Source: Oscillatoriales cyanobacterium (GTDB taxonomy: Bacteria > Cyanobacteriota > Cyanobacteriia > CACIAM-69d). From it: a DNA stretch of 64,000 nucleotides. How positions within the stretch are numbered: position 1 is the stretch's first letter; every line of letters starts with the position of its first letter. The notes beneath the pieces were generated by a model, which saw nothing but the letters and a program-made list of their open reading frames with translations, did no database searches and was not told the DNA's origin. The stretch is from assembly GCA_004292515.1 (NCBI GenBank), contig RDXB01000042.1, positions 59,438-123,437 on the forward strand, given 5' to 3'. The translations under genes and the position numbers were made by a program. This document shows, piece after piece, positions 8,645 through 19,353 of this stretch.

Positions 8645-11600
8645 TTAACCCAACTGGGCTAGGCGATCGCGCAGTAGTTGAGCTTGGGTTTCTGCTTCGG
8701 CCAAGGCAGCCCGGGCGCTGGCCACCACGTCGGCCGGGGCCTTGTCCACAAAGCCGGAATTGCTGAGGCGGCCCGACAGCCCCTTGATTTCCCCTTCGGC
8801 TTTGGTCAGGGCCTTGGTCAGTTTGGCGCGCAGGGCGGCTAAGTCCACCACGCCATCGACCAGGGGCAGCAACACTTGAGTAGTACCCACCACACCGGCC
8901 ATGGCCCGCTCGATCGGGATGGCGGCCGGTTCAGCCTGGCCCAAGTCGATCGGAAGCTGCACCTCGGGGGCTTGGGCGGCCGGCAGTTGGCGCGGCGGCT
9001 GGGGGGCGATCGCTGGGACTGTCTCAGCGCCCGGATAGGCCCGCACCGCAAAGGGGTTGTCTTCGCCGATGTAGGTCAGTTTGGCCTGGCGCACACCGTT
9101 GATAAACGCGGCTCGATCGCGCGCAAACAGCAGGGTTTTGGGCAAGTGGTAAACCGTCCAGAAGAAGCCGATCAACTGGAAGATTGAGGGCAGCAGCGGG
9201 ATTTGATCGATCGCGTCTAGGGTTCCGTTGGCTAGATATAGCGCAAAGGCCGCCGTGCCCAACATCGCCAAGGTCAGCAGGGCCACCCGCCGTTTTTCGC
9301 TTTGTTCCCAAGCCCACTGATCCAGATCCAACCCTTCGTGGGCGATCGCCTCTAGCAGATCTGCCGTGTCCGCATCCATCAGGGCGGGTTCCGGTGCTGC
9401 GGGCGACTCGGCCGGGGCGATCGCCAAAGTTGCCCCCCCTTGAATCGTCAGGTCAGACACCTTGGCCAGATTACAAATGTAGGCGCGGCCGATTTCAAAG
9501 GCCGTCCGTTCCCGATCGGTCTCCGGCTGCAAAACGATCGGCACTTTCTGGCTAGGCTTAATATCCGCCTCGGCCCGCAGGTTGCGGATCGTGCGGATCG
9601 CGTTGATGATCGCCTCGAATTGGGCTTCTAGTTCCAAGTCGATCGCCCGCTCGATCGCCACCGGGTAGGCTTGCAGGGCCAGGAATTCCGTCGCCGCCGC
9701 CCCCGTCAGAGCGTGCCACACCTCTTCCGTGATGTGGGGCATGAAGGGATGCAACAGCTTCAGCGTCCCATCCAACACCAGCGCCAACACCTGCTGCACC
9801 GTCCGCCGGGCCGCCGGATCGTCGCCATTCAGTCGGGGCTTCACCAACTCGATATACCAGTCGCAGAAGTCGCCCCAGATGAACTCATAAAGTCCCTTAG
9901 CCGCCTCGCCCAAGCCGTGGTTGTCAATGTCATGACAGGTTTGGCGCACCGTTTGGTTGAAGCGCGACAGAATCCAGCGATCGGCTAGCTCCAGGCGATC
10001 GGCCTCCGGCGCACCCAAACTGGCCGGCGTTTCCCCCGCCAAATTGATCAACACAAACCGCGACGCATTCCAAAGCTTGTTGGCAAAGTTGCGCGACGCT
10101 TCCACGGACACCGACTCATCGGTTTTACGGTTGTAGTCCAGGCGGATATCTTGACCCGCGCCGGCCACTTCCCGCACCAGGGTGTAGCGCACCGCATCCG
10201 TACCGTATTTGTCGATCAACAGCAAGGGATCAATCCCATTACCCTTGGACTTTGACATTTTCTGGTTATTTTCATCCCGCACCAGCCCATGCACGTAAAC
10301 CGTTCTGAAAGGCATCTGGCCGGTGAAATAGCCCGCCATCATCGTCATCCGGGCCACCCAGAAGAAGATGATGTCAAAACCCGTCACCAACATCGTGTTC
10401 GGGTAATAGGTCTGGAAATCCGGCGCGGATTCATTGGGCCAACCCAAAGTCGAAAAGGGCCACAACCCCGACGAGAACCAGGTATCCAACACGTCCTCAT
10501 CGCGCTCCAGCACCGCCGCTTCGCCGTAACGGGCCTGGGCTTGTTTAAGGGCATCGGCTTCCGTGCGGGCCACAATGAAGGGCGTGTGTTCGGTGACTTG
10601 GCCGTTGGTTTCGCTGATTACGAACCAAGCGGGAATTTGGTGGCCCCACCAGAGTTGCCGGGAAATGCACCAGTCGCGCAGGTTCAGCAGCCAATCGCGG
10701 TAAACCTTCGTCCAGCGATCGGGCACAAATAGCGGCTCCCGGTTGTTTTCCAAATCCGCCAGGGCCTTTTCGGCCAGCGGGCGCACCTGCAAGAACCACT
10801 GGGACGACAACAGCGGTTCCACGGGCACTTTGCCGCGCTCGCTGTAGGGCACTGAGTGGCGATAGGCCTCCACCTTTTCCAGGTAGCCCAGTTCGTCCAT
10901 CTTGGCCACGAGGTTTTTGCGGGCCACGAACCGGTCTTGGCCGCAAAATTCGCCGCCGTTTTCGTTCACCGTGCCGTCTTTGTTCAGGATTTCGATTTGG
11001 GGCAGGTTGTGGCGCTTGCCCATCTCGAAGTCGTTGGGATCGTGGGCCGGTGTGACTTTCACGCAGCCCGTGCCAAAGGTTGGATCGACAAATTCATCGC
11101 CAACGATCGGGATCTCGCGGCCCACCAGCGGCAGGGTGACGGTTTGGCCAATCAGGGCTTTGTAGCGATCATCCTGGGGATTCACCGCCACCGCCGTATC
11201 GCCCAGCATTGTTTCCGGGCGGGTTGTGGCCACCACAACTTCGCCGGAACCATCGGTCAGTGGGTAGCGGAAGTGCCAAAGGTTGCCGTCCACCTCTTTG
11301 TTGTCCACTTCCAAGTCAGACACGGCCGACTGGGAAGCGGGACACCAGTTGACCATGTATTTGCCGCGATAGATCAGCCCGTCTTCATAGAGCCGCACAA
11401 AGGCTTCCAACACGGCGTTGGAGAGGCCTTCGTCCATGGTGAACCGCTCGCGATCCCAATCAACAGACAGGCCCAAACGGCGCATTTGCCCGACGATCGT
11501 GCCGCCGGATTCTGCCTTCCAAGTCCAGGCGCGATCGAGGAAGGCTTCCCGACCCAGCTCGAAGCGATCAGTTCCCTCGTCCTTCAGTTGCCGATCGAGG

Positions 11601-11887
11601 ATTGATTGGACGGCGATGCTGGCGTGATCCGTCCCCGGCAGCCAGAGGGTGTTGCGCCCGGTCATCCGGTGATAGCGGATGAAGGCATCGATCAGCGAAT
11701 GCTCAAAGGCATGGCCCATGTGTAAACTGCCGGTGACGTTCGGCGGCGGGATCACCACACAAAACGGCTCGCCAGCGGCATTCACATCGGCCGCAAAGGC
11801 AGCGGAGTCTTCCCAGGTGGTCTGCCATTTGGCTTCGGCAGCTTTGGGATCGTATTGGGTGGGGAGCGCGTCTACCGGAGCTGTCAT
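8645..11887 (-). CDS. valS: Valyl-tRNA synthetase with inserted CAAD-type membrane domain
   Basis: [21 protein letters not shown] (HIGH), [13 protein letters not shown] (KMSKS), C-terminal coiled-coil arm; two predicted TM helices inside. Confidence 0.95.
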   Translation of the reverse strand: MTAPVDALPTQYDPKAAEAKWQTTWEDSAAFAADVNAAGEPFCVVIPPPNVTGSLHMGHAFEHSLIDAFIRYHRMTGRNTLWLPGTDHASIAVQSILDRQLKDEGTDRFELGREAFLDRAWTWKAESGGTIVGQMRRLGLSVDWDRERFTMDEGLSNAVLEAFVRLYEDGLIYRGKYMVNWCPASQSAVSDLEVDNKEVDGNLWHFRYPLTDGSGEVVVATTRPETMLGDTAVAVNPQDDRYKALIGQTVTLPLVGREIPIVGDEFVDPTFGTGCVKVTPAHDPNDFEMGKRHNLPQIEILNKDGTVNENGGEFCGQDRFVARKNLVAKMDELGYLEKVEAYRHSVPYSERGKVPVEPLLSSQWFLQVRPLAEKALADLENNREPLFVPDRWTKVYRDWLLNLRDWCISRQLWWGHQIPAWFVISETNGQVTEHTPFIVARTEADALKQAQARYGEAAVLERDEDVLDTWFSSGLWPFSTLGWPNESAPDFQTYYPNTMLVTGFDIIFFWVARMTMMAGYFTGQMPFRTVYVHGLVRDENNQKMSKSKGNGIDPLLLIDKYGTDAVRYTLVREVAGAGQDIRLDYNRKTDESVSVEASRNFANKLWNASRFVLINLAGETPASLGAPEADRLELADRWILSRFNQTVRQTCHDIDNHGLGEAAKGLYEFIWGDFCDWYIELVKPRLNGDDPAARRTVQQVLALVLDGTLKLLHPFMPHITEEVWHALTGAAATEFLALQAYPVAIERAIDLELEAQFEAIINAIRTIRNLRAEADIKPSQKVPIVLQPETDRERTAFEIGRAYICNLAKVSDLTIQGGATLAIAPAESPAAPEPALMDADTADLLEAIAHEGLDLDQWAWEQSEKRRVALLTLAMLGTAAFALYLANGTLDAIDQIPLLPSIFQLIGFFWTVYHLPKTLLFARDRAAFINGVRQAKLTYIGEDNPFAVRAYPGAETVPAIAPQPPRQLPAAQAPEVQLPIDLGQAEPAAIPIERAMAGVVGTTQVLLPLVDGVVDLAALRAKLTKALTKAEGEIKGLSGRLSNSGFVDKAPADVVASARAALAEAETQAQLLRDRLAQLG

Positions 11888-11960
11888 GGCGACGAGGGCT
11901 GTAGCGAGTGAAGGGGCAAGGATTCAGGCTGATATCTTACCGCTGTTTGAGTGCCCTAAT

Positions 11961-12095
11961 GAGGATGTCTGAAAAGCCGAAATTGAGACGTTGGTGACCC
12001 CAGTGATCGACGCAGATAAGGGGCTTAAGCCCCTTTCCCCCACGACTTTTGGTGCGCGGCCGGGGCCAGAAGATACGTTTCAGATCTCTTCGGGG
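11961..12095. repeat. Family A inverted-repeat element, copy 2 (right end degenerate)
   Basis: GAGGATGTCTGAAAAGCC..., core AAGGGGCTTAAGCCCCTTT (12017-12035), right end GTTTCAGATCTCTTC. Confidence 0.6.
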
Positions 12096-12245
12096 GTGGC
12101 GGTCTGTAACCCGGTTAATCCTCCATTTCAACCGGTTCGCGCCAAACCAGTGGTGAAAAACGGTTGCACTAGAATCGGAGGCACGATCGCCCCCGGTGAT
12201 GCAAAACCGATCGGCGATCGCGGTGTGTAGGAGCTAGCGGAATCT

Positions 12246-13403
12246 ATGTTAATTACCCAACAACCACCCCTGACTTGGTTACAACGCGAGCGGGCTTGGG
12301 TGGAAATCGATCGCGCCGCCTTGCAACACAATGTCCGTCAGCTCAAGCACTGGGTGGGCGATCGGGTGGAACTGATGGCCGTGATTAAGGCCGATGCCTA
12401 TGGCCACGGGGCGGTGACGGTGGCCCAATCGGTGCTGGCGGCCGGGGCTGAGTGGCTAGCAGTAGCCACGATCGAAGAAGGCGGCCAACTCCGGGAAGCG
12501 AACATCACCGCCCCGATTTTGGTGCTGGGTGCGGCCCACACCCCCGACCAAATCAAAGCCCTACTCCATTGGCAACTCCAGCCCACCCTCTGCACCATGC
12601 AGCAAGCCTTTGCCTTCGCGGAGGTGCTGCAATCGTTGGGGCGATCGCTGCCGGTGCATCTGAACATCGACACGGGCATGGCTCGCCTGGGCACACGCTG
12701 GACAGAAGCGGCCACCTGGGCCCAGTGGGTGGCTCGATCACCCGTATTGCAACTCAGTAGCCTCTATTCCCACTTCGCCACAGCCGATGATCCTGACCCG
12801 ACCGTGATGCAGTTGCAACATCAACGGTTTCAGGTGGTGTTGCAGCAGGTGCGATCGCATGGGTTGCCCTTACCGAAACTGCACATGGCCAACTCGGCGG
12901 GCATTTTGAGCGATCGGGCCTATCACTTCGATCGCGTGCGGGCTGGTTTAGCGCTCTACGGCTTGGCTCCGGCTCCCCACCTGGCCGATCGGCTGCCCCT
13001 GCGGCCCGTCCTCAGCGTCAAGGCGCGGATCACCCAGGTGAAGGCGATCGAACCCGGTGAAGGAGTCAGCTACGGCTATCGTTACGTGGCCGATCGCCCC
13101 ACCCGTGTGGCCGTGGTGGGCATTGGCTATGCCGACGGTGTGCCCCGCAACTTGTCCAACCAAATGCAGGTGCTGATTCGGGGCCGCCGGGTGCGCCAAA
13201 TCGGTTCCATCACCATGGATCAATTGATGTTGGATGTGACCGATCTGCCGGAAGATCTGATGCCGGGAGAGGTGGTGACGTTGCTGGGGACGGACGGGGG
13301 CGACCAAATTCGGGCCGAGGACTGGGCTGATCAATTAGGCACGATTTCCTGGGAAATTCTGTGCAGCTTCAAGCACCGTTTACCCCGAGTATCAGTGAAC
13401 TAG
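12246..13403 (+). CDS. alr: Alanine racemase
   Basis: [32 protein letters not shown] (PLP Lys), [15 protein letters not shown]. Confidence 0.95.
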   Translation: MLITQQPPLTWLQRERAWVEIDRAALQHNVRQLKHWVGDRVELMAVIKADAYGHGAVTVAQSVLAAGAEWLAVATIEEGGQLREANITAPILVLGAAHTPDQIKALLHWQLQPTLCTMQQAFAFAEVLQSLGRSLPVHLNIDTGMARLGTRWTEAATWAQWVARSPVLQLSSLYSHFATADDPDPTVMQLQHQRFQVVLQQVRSHGLPLPKLHMANSAGILSDRAYHFDRVRAGLALYGLAPAPHLADRLPLRPVLSVKARITQVKAIEPGEGVSYGYRYVADRPTRVAVVGIGYADGVPRNLSNQMQVLIRGRRVRQIGSITMDQLMLDVTDLPEDLMPGEVVTLLGTDGGDQIRAEDWADQLGTISWEILCSFKHRLPRVSVN

Positions 13404-13431
13404 GTTAGTTGATCCTGACCATAGACCAGGT

Positions 13432-13524
13432 GCTAAGGGCTTGTTGTCATTGCTTGGGAGCAAGCTGCAACGGTTGATTTTCCGTACCCCAGTGGTCGTA
13501 ACAAGGGGCTTAAGCCCCTTGCTG
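13432..13524. repeat. Family B element, half copy truncated at the 12-bp tandem array
   Basis: GCTAAGGGCTTGTTGTCATTG...CTGCAACGGTTGATTTTCCGTACCCCAGTGGTCGTAACAAGGGGCTTAAGCCCCTTG. Confidence 0.65.
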
Positions 13525-13644
13525 CCCACCGAGTTGCCCACCGAGTTGCCCACCGAGTTGCCCACCGAGTTGCCCACCGAGTTGCCCACCGAGCTGCCCA
13601 CCGAGCTGCCCACCGAGTTGCCCACCGAGTTGCCCACCGAGTTG
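13525..13644. repeat. 12-bp tandem repeat CCCACCGAGTTG, exactly 10 copies
   Basis: 120 bp with 12-bp period; two units read GAGCTG instead of GAGTTG. Confidence 0.98.
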
Positions 13645-13849
13645 GAAACGGTGGAATCAGGGTTTTAGGGGAGTTGACGATAACCCTTGACGGCGACTAG
13701 GGCTGCGGTGGCGACGCGATCGCCCGTTCCAGGTTCCCGCCAACGGCCACTGATTGAAGCGGTCAGCTCGGGCCAAAGACCGGATTTTATGGGCCCTAAG
13801 ATGAACCTTAGAGAGTCAGAAAGCACCTCAGCCTGAGGAGTCAACAGCC

Positions 13850-14431
13850 ATGAAACGTTCGATCGCCACCCTGTTTGCCCTACTGCTCGGCACGGCCCCG
13901 ATCGCCGCCACCCTCACCGCCACCTTGAGCGCGATCGATCCGGCCGTTGCGGGCACCTCCTGCCGCTGGGAAGGCGGCCAACTGCGCTGCGATGACGGCA
14001 GCAACTCCTCTAGCCGCGATCGTAGTAGCGATCATCATCGCGATCAGCGCGATCGCGATGATGATCGCTACTACGATCGCAACGAAGAGCGCTACCAAGA
14101 CCGCTACGACGATCGCAATAACCGAGGCGGTCGCAACAGTCTTGAAGACCGGATCGATCGAGTCTATCGGGAAGTCCTCGGTCGCCCAGCCGATCGGGAC
14201 GGACTCCGCACCTATGTCAACCGTGTGCGCGATCGCAACTGGTCTTTGGAACGGGTACGCAACGAACTGGCCGGCAGCCGGGAAGCCGAATCCGCCATTG
14301 ATCGTGCCTATCAAGAAATCCTGGGTCGCAACGCCGATCGCAACGGCCTCCGCACCTACGTTCGCCGACTGCAAAGCGGCTGGTCAATCCAACGCATCCG
14401 CGAAGACCTGATGGACAGCCGTCGCCGCTAA
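13850..14431 (+). CDS. Secreted DUF4214-like protein (signal peptide, D/R-rich linker, two repeats)
   Basis: MKRSIATLFALLLGTAPIAATLTATLSA; repeats DRVYREVLGRPADRDGLRTYVNRV and DRAYQEILGRNADRNGLRTYVRRL. Confidence 0.8.
   Translation: MKRSIATLFALLLGTAPIAATLTATLSAIDPAVAGTSCRWEGGQLRCDDGSNSSSRDRSSDHHRDQRDRDDDRYYDRNEERYQDRYDDRNNRGGRNSLEDRIDRVYREVLGRPADRDGLRTYVNRVRDRNWSLERVRNELAGSREAESAIDRAYQEILGRNADRNGLRTYVRRLQSGWSIQRIREDLMDSRRR
14016..14080. repeat. Perfect 30-bp inverted repeat with 5-nt loop inside a CDS
   Basis: 14016-14045 GCGATCGTAGTAGCGATCATCATCGCGATC; loop AGCGC; 14051-14080 is its exact reverse complement. Confidence 0.97.
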
Positions 14432-14477
14432 CGACCACCGTTGATCCCCCTGCGTTTTACCCCCCCAGCTCCCCACC

Positions 14478-15170
14478 ATGCCTCGCACTGATATTGATTA
14501 CCTAGACCTGAGCGGCAACAGCGACACCCTCAGCCTCGCCCGCGATCAACAAGGCCGCCTCGGACTCCGCGCCCTCCAAGGCAACGACTACATCGACGGC
14601 TCCAGTGAAAACGACACCCTCTACGGCAACAGTGAAAACGACACCCTGATCGGCAACGAGGGCGACGACGTACTCTACGGCGGCCGAGACAACGACTTCG
14701 TGATTGGCCGCAACGGCAACGACATCCTCACCGGCAACCTCGGCAACGACCAACTCGAAGGCGGCTCAGGGCGAGACACCCTGCGCGGCGGTCAAGGCAA
14801 CGACATCCTTTACGGCCAAGACGACGACGACATCATTGCAGGCGATTTGGGAACCGACACCCTGCTTGGTGGTTCAGGGCGAGACACCTTCGTTCTATCC
14901 GTCGATGACGCAACAACAACCATCACCAACGCCGATGTGATTGTGGACTTCGATTTTCGAGGTGGTGACTTCGTTGCCACCAGTCGCCAAGTCAACTTAT
15001 TTTTCGACGGCTCAACAGACTACTCGCGCCTGGTTGGCTTGGGCGACAGGAATATCAATGATGTGTTGGTGCGTGTGGGCGGGGCCGTCGGGCCAATTAT
15101 TGGCGTAGTGGTGGATGCCACGGAGCAGCAAGTTGCCCAAGCCTTTGCCGAAGGGCCACGGATCGTGTAG
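14478..15170 (+). CDS. RTX / hemolysin-type Ca2+-binding repeat protein
   Basis: [53 protein letters not shown]; paralogous to 2506..3423. Confidence 0.85.
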   Translation: MPRTDIDYLDLSGNSDTLSLARDQQGRLGLRALQGNDYIDGSSENDTLYGNSENDTLIGNEGDDVLYGGRDNDFVIGRNGNDILTGNLGNDQLEGGSGRDTLRGGQGNDILYGQDDDDIIAGDLGTDTLLGGSGRDTFVLSVDDATTTITNADVIVDFDFRGGDFVATSRQVNLFFDGSTDYSRLVGLGDRNINDVLVRVGGAVGPIIGVVVDATEQQVAQAFAEGPRIV

Positions 15171-15214
15171 CGAAAACCCAATCATCATTCGGGGTAGCGC
15201 GCTTGTGTCCCCTG

Positions 15215-15250
15215 GCCACGGTGTTAGTCCTTCTGACCTAGCACCGTGGC
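15215..15250. terminator. Hairpin between convergent genes
   Basis: GCCACGGTGTTAGTCC-TTCT-GACCTAGCACCGTGGC (few mismatches) between genes ending at 15170 (+) and 15276 (-). Confidence 0.6.
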
Positions 15251-15275
15251 TGGTGCTCGGCGAATCGGGAGCGAT

Positions 15276-15794
15276 TTAGCAGGAGGCCACGGACACCACT
15301 AATGGATCGGATAGAGAATCAGACAGGGGATCGGACAGAAATCGAATGCTGGTAGGGGTGCGATTTTTCAGATCTGGGGCGTAGCGACTGAGGTGGCGCA
15401 CCACGCGATCGTTGACCCACAAAATCACGGGAAAATTGAACTGATGGGTAAAAGCATTAAATGCTCGATTGGTGGCGACCAACAGATCATCTAACTCATT
15501 GAGATCCTCTAGACCCACAACCACCAAGGCTTGGGGAGGATGTTGGTGGCAGAAATGCTGGATCGGTGACAGCAGCGATCGGGACGAGGCCGGCAGGTGC
15601 AGCAGCCCCACCTCTAGCGATAGCAATTCCTGCAAGCGGTGTGTGGCCCATTGTGACACGCACCCATCATTGCAATGAGCCAGGATCAGGGCGAAGGCTC
15701 CCTGCTGGTGCTGGATCGTGCGGGCTAGGGTGGCCACAGCACGATCGTTACGATCATTGATGGAATGGAGACTGCCGGGAGCTGGTTTATCCAT
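15276..15794 (-). CDS. Hypothetical protein resembling the N-terminal module of cyanobacterial ATPase/TPR proteins; possibly truncated
   Basis: ALILAHCNDGCVSQW...PPQALVVVGLEDLNELDDLLVATNRAFNAFTHQFNFPVILWVNDRVVRHLSRYAPDLKNRTPTSIRF then SDPLSDSLSDPL tail. Confidence 0.5.
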   Translation of the reverse strand: MDKPAPGSLHSINDRNDRAVATLARTIQHQQGAFALILAHCNDGCVSQWATHRLQELLSLEVGLLHLPASSRSLLSPIQHFCHQHPPQALVVVGLEDLNELDDLLVATNRAFNAFTHQFNFPVILWVNDRVVRHLSRYAPDLKNRTPTSIRFLSDPLSDSLSDPLVVSVASC

Positions 15795-15903
15795 ATTGAT
15801 GAATGCTCCTACCCAACTGCGACAGCCCCATCCCTCGGTTGTCAGATGGGGATGCCGCTAATTGATGATGTGGGCCGGTGTAAAGGGCGATCGCTGCAAT
15901 CGT

Positions 15904-17268
15904 TTAGGTCAATGGTTCGGAACTAGGGGGCTGTTGGCGGTGCTGTTGTTGCCACGTTTGAAACCAGTCGGTTTCTTCGAGAGAAGGGTTGATCCCAAAC
16001 CAGCGCCCCTGTGCATCGCGATATTCGTACACAATCTGGGTTCGCAACAGCATTTGATAACTTTCTTCACCTCGAACGCTTTGTTCACGGACTACTTGAA
16101 AAAGCCGCTCTCGTTCAATATCGTCAATGGACAATGTTAAATCGTCCCGACTATCGCGAATTGCACGTTCCAAGTTGGCGCGGGCAAAGGGCGGATCTTC
16201 TTGTTGGAGGCAACGATAGAGTAATCCTAACAGGCTTCGTGGATGACCACCACTGACCCGACAAAGCCGGTTTAGGGTTTCGAGATCTTCAAAAATTTCT
16301 CCCACACGATTGATGCGTTCTTCGGCCGGCACTTCCGGGAATGCCCGAGCTAAAACAGCCGATCGCAACGCGGCCATGCCTGGATCAAAGGATTGCCCAT
16401 TGCGGGTTCTAACGGGGATCATCGACAATACTTTGGGAGCCAAACCACCACCCAAGCGATTTTTCATCGACTCATATTCATCGGCAAACATCAATGACAG
16501 GGGAATTGTGTATACCAGATGACAATTGATCCGTCGCAGTTGCGTGCCGCGATCGATGAATAAGTATTCGGGTTGTCGCCGCCCGATCGAGGTTAGGGTC
16601 CGGCTATCGACGCGATCGAGGTTGTCAATAATGACTACCAACCCCTTTTTGCCGCGCTTCACCAGTTCTTGATTAGCCCGTTGAATAATCTCCTCATTGA
16701 TGGCGCGCAAGATCCCTTCTGTGCGGGGTTCTAGGTATTGCCGCAACTGGCCACGGAGCTTGGGGTTGTCTTGGGTTTTGGCCGTAATTTTAGCGATGCC
16801 TAGGGAAACTTCTGCCTCTGCTCCTAGCTCGATCGGGGTTTGTAAGAAATCCGCAACTTCCTGAAATAAATTGGTGAAGTAGCTGGGCTTGAGCTTAATC
16901 CCTGAAGCATCTAAATTTTCACTAACTTGGCGGGTAATAGCCAGCAAAATATCGCTAATATCCACATCGGCCATATCCAAGTCTTGGGTAGACTCGAAAT
17001 AAACCACATGAAAACCATCTCGTTCGAGTTCAGCCTTGAGCCGCAACAGTTCTGTGGATTTACCGCATCCAATGTGACCGGTGAAAAGCTGGCAGGTGGG
17101 CACATCGGGCGAAATTCGCACGATCGTTCGCTTCAGTTCACCGATGATGTTGCCGCCACGAACTTCCGCAAAATCAATGTAATATTGGCGATCTTCGGGC
17201 TTGGATAAGTCCAGGGTATAAGATGGGTTGCAGGCTTTAAAAAAACGTGAAATATCATCAATGGTCAT
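15904..17268 (-). CDS. P-loop ATPase (AAA/STAND-like)
   Basis: Walker A GHIGCGKST; Walker B GLVVIIDNLDRVD; C-terminal SGGHPRSLLGLLYRCLQ. Confidence 0.85.
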   Translation of the reverse strand: MTIDDISRFFKACNPSYTLDLSKPEDRQYYIDFAEVRGGNIIGELKRTIVRISPDVPTCQLFTGHIGCGKSTELLRLKAELERDGFHVVYFESTQDLDMADVDISDILLAITRQVSENLDASGIKLKPSYFTNLFQEVADFLQTPIELGAEAEVSLGIAKITAKTQDNPKLRGQLRQYLEPRTEGILRAINEEIIQRANQELVKRGKKGLVVIIDNLDRVDSRTLTSIGRRQPEYLFIDRGTQLRRINCHLVYTIPLSLMFADEYESMKNRLGGGLAPKVLSMIPVRTRNGQSFDPGMAALRSAVLARAFPEVPAEERINRVGEIFEDLETLNRLCRVSGGHPRSLLGLLYRCLQQEDPPFARANLERAIRDSRDDLTLSIDDIERERLFQVVREQSVRGEESYQMLLRTQIVYEYRDAQGRWFGINPSLEETDWFQTWQQQHRQQPPSSEPLT

Positions 17269-17302
17269 GGTTCATTACCGATAGCAGAAGCTGATCAAAT
17301 TC

Positions 17303-17466
17303 CTAGAGAATGTCCGACAAGTATCTTTCGGCACGAATTCAGCACCAATAGTCTCCAATAGTCGTGGGGAGGGCAAGGGGCTGAAGCCCCTTGTCTACGT
17401 CAATTTGTCTACGTCAATCGCTGGGGCATCTAGCGTATCAGTTTTGACCTTTCAGATATCCTCCAA
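17303..17466. repeat. Family A element, copy 3 (degenerate)
   Basis: Core CAAGGGGCTGAAGCCCCTTG (17374-17393); right arm CTGGGGCATCTAGCGTATCAGTTTTGACCTTTCAGATATCCTCC. Confidence 0.55.
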
Positions 17467-17694
17467 CCTTTCAGATATCTTCTGGAAGGATGTTGCCGTT
17501 TCAGTTCATCGATTGGAATGATTGATCAGTCAAGTGGGTACATCGTCGATCTTCCTCACTTCAATCCCTCTCCCGCCCTGGCAAAGGGGTAATTCCAGTC
17601 CCTTTCCTGCCGGCTTGGGAGCAGGGGCTAGGGGATGAGGGCAACTGAAGTTCAACGGAGTTACAAGGGTTTTGGGCAAAATGACGACAGCTTC

Positions 17695-17796
17695 TCAGCC
17701 TCTTGTCTTCGTCGATATATTTGGGCAAGTATTTGGGCAAGTATTGGAGCAAGTCAGAGTATCAGATCTGACTTTTCAAACAGCCTTTGAGCAGAG
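17695..17796. repeat. Degraded family A right half
   Basis: CCTCTTGTCTTCGTCGATAT...CAGAGTATCAGATCTGACTTTTCAAACAGCCTTTGAG resembles the right arm of copy 1. Confidence 0.45.
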
Positions 17797-18094
17797 TCAG
17801 TCCTGGTCAGTGCGATCGCCTCGTTGTTGAGTCTTGCCATTAACTTTCCATTGATTAACTTCCCATTGATATAGAGGCAACTGAGGATGGCAGGCGAGGG
17901 ATTATTCTAATCGTCACGGTTTGGATTTGTGTTGAGGGGGCTGGACTACTAGGGCAAAAGGCCCTGGCCCTAAATCGCCAACAAGCCAGTTTTCACGGGA
18001 GAGGGTCGCTGTCGGCTCACGGTGGGACGATGAGATAGCAAGCCTTGCCCGATAGATTCAACGCTGAAGAATCGGGTGGAACGGGTGGAATTTT

Positions 18095-19063
18095 ATGGAT
18101 CGTAACGCTGCCACTCATGCCCAATCGGCTGATCCCCGCATCGTTTCGCGGCGCAGTCTCAATCAACGGCGATCGCAACTACGTCGCCGTCGCCAATGGA
18201 AGCTAGCCCGCCATAGTTGGCGACTGCTGGCCGTGGGATTGGTGGCGATCGCAACGGCCGGCATTGTCACTAGTCCGATGTGGGTGATTCGGGGGCCCGA
18301 GCAGGTGGAAGTCCGGGGCAACCGAATGCTGACGGATGATGGGGTGCGATCGTTGTTAGGCATCCACTACCCACAACCCCTGTGGAAACTGCAACCCCAG
18401 GCGATCGCCAAAAGTTTACGCGCCCGTGGCCCTGTGGCGGCTGCTGACATTACCCGCCAGTTGCTACCGCCCCGCCTCGTGGTGCAAGTCACGGAGCTAT
18501 TTCCGGTGGCGGCGATCGAGTCCACAACCCCGGTGGTGCGCCCCAATCCCAATCCCAATCCCAATCTAATCAGCGGGCCAACCGCCCAATCGCTGCCTCA
18601 AGTTGGTTTGCCTCAAGTTGGTTTGCCCCAAATTGGTTTGCCCCAAATTGGTTTAATTGATGCGCGCGGCACCTGGATTGATCTAGAGCGCTACCAATCC
18701 ATTCGCCCCGTGCCTCAGTTGCCTACCCTGAAGGCGATCGGTGATTACAAAGTGATCGCCGCCGAATGGGAAACCATGTATCGCTGGTTAAGTTTGTCCC
18801 CGATCGCGGTTCAGATTGTGGACTGGCGCGATTCCCAAGATCTGATATTACAAACCGAGCTGGGGTTGGTGAAGCTAGGAGCCTATGACCGCCAACGTTT
18901 TGCCCAACAGATGGGTAAATTAGCGCGTATGCGATCGCTCCCCCAACAACTTGATCCCCGTCAAATTGACTACATTGATCTGCGTGACCTGGAACGACCG
19001 GGCGTGGAGATGCGAGCCAACACCCTAGACAAGCAAGCCCAACAACAGCTAAAACCACCCTAG
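18095..19063 (+). CDS. ftsQ: Cell division protein FtsQ/DivIB-type (POTRA)
   Basis: N-terminal basic/TM region, POTRA-like VRGPEQVEVRGNRMLTDDGVRSLL; located directly upstream of ftsZ. Confidence 0.85.
   Translation: MDRNAATHAQSADPRIVSRRSLNQRRSQLRRRRQWKLARHSWRLLAVGLVAIATAGIVTSPMWVIRGPEQVEVRGNRMLTDDGVRSLLGIHYPQPLWKLQPQAIAKSLRARGPVAAADITRQLLPPRLVVQVTELFPVAAIESTTPVVRPNPNPNPNLISGPTAQSLPQVGLPQVGLPQIGLPQIGLIDARGTWIDLERYQSIRPVPQLPTLKAIGDYKVIAAEWETMYRWLSLSPIAVQIVDWRDSQDLILQTELGLVKLGAYDRQRFAQQMGKLARMRSLPQQLDPRQIDYIDLRDLERPGVEMRANTLDKQAQQQLKPP
18593..18652. repeat. 15-bp in-frame tandem repeat, 4 copies (LPQVG/LPQIG)
   Basis: ctgcctcaagttggt x2 variants and ttgccccaaattggt x2 within ftsQ. Confidence 0.9.
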
Positions 19064-19353
19064 GGATTGCCAGCGCGATCGGCCCTTTTCTCTCAGGGTG
19101 ACCCCAGTTCAGGTCTCAGGGTGACCCCAGTGTGATGGCACACCTTGAACCCCATGAACCGTGATTCGCTACTCGTTCACTACTCGATTGATCGTCCACG
19201 TTTGCCCAGCCACAGTCATCCAGCTTCAGTGTTTGTGCGATCGCCTTGCTGCAATAACTTTTCCAGCAACTTTCAGCAACTTACCCTATAGTTGTCTACA
19301 AATTCTGTCGGTTTGGACAGCCTAACCTTCGCCCCCTTCAGCTTGCCATTCCC

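Noticed and set aside
10856-11605. 249-aa plus-strand ORF antisense to valS
   Set aside because: Shadow ORF inside the valS catalytic domain.
13525-13644. Possible CRISPR array
   Set aside because: 12-bp units directly abut with no spacers; no cas genes in the window.
13392-13668. ORFs on both strands (GNSVGNSV... and ...PTELPTEL...)
   Set aside because: Produced by the 12-bp tandem array plus a family B fragment; open in several frames only because the repeat lacks stops.
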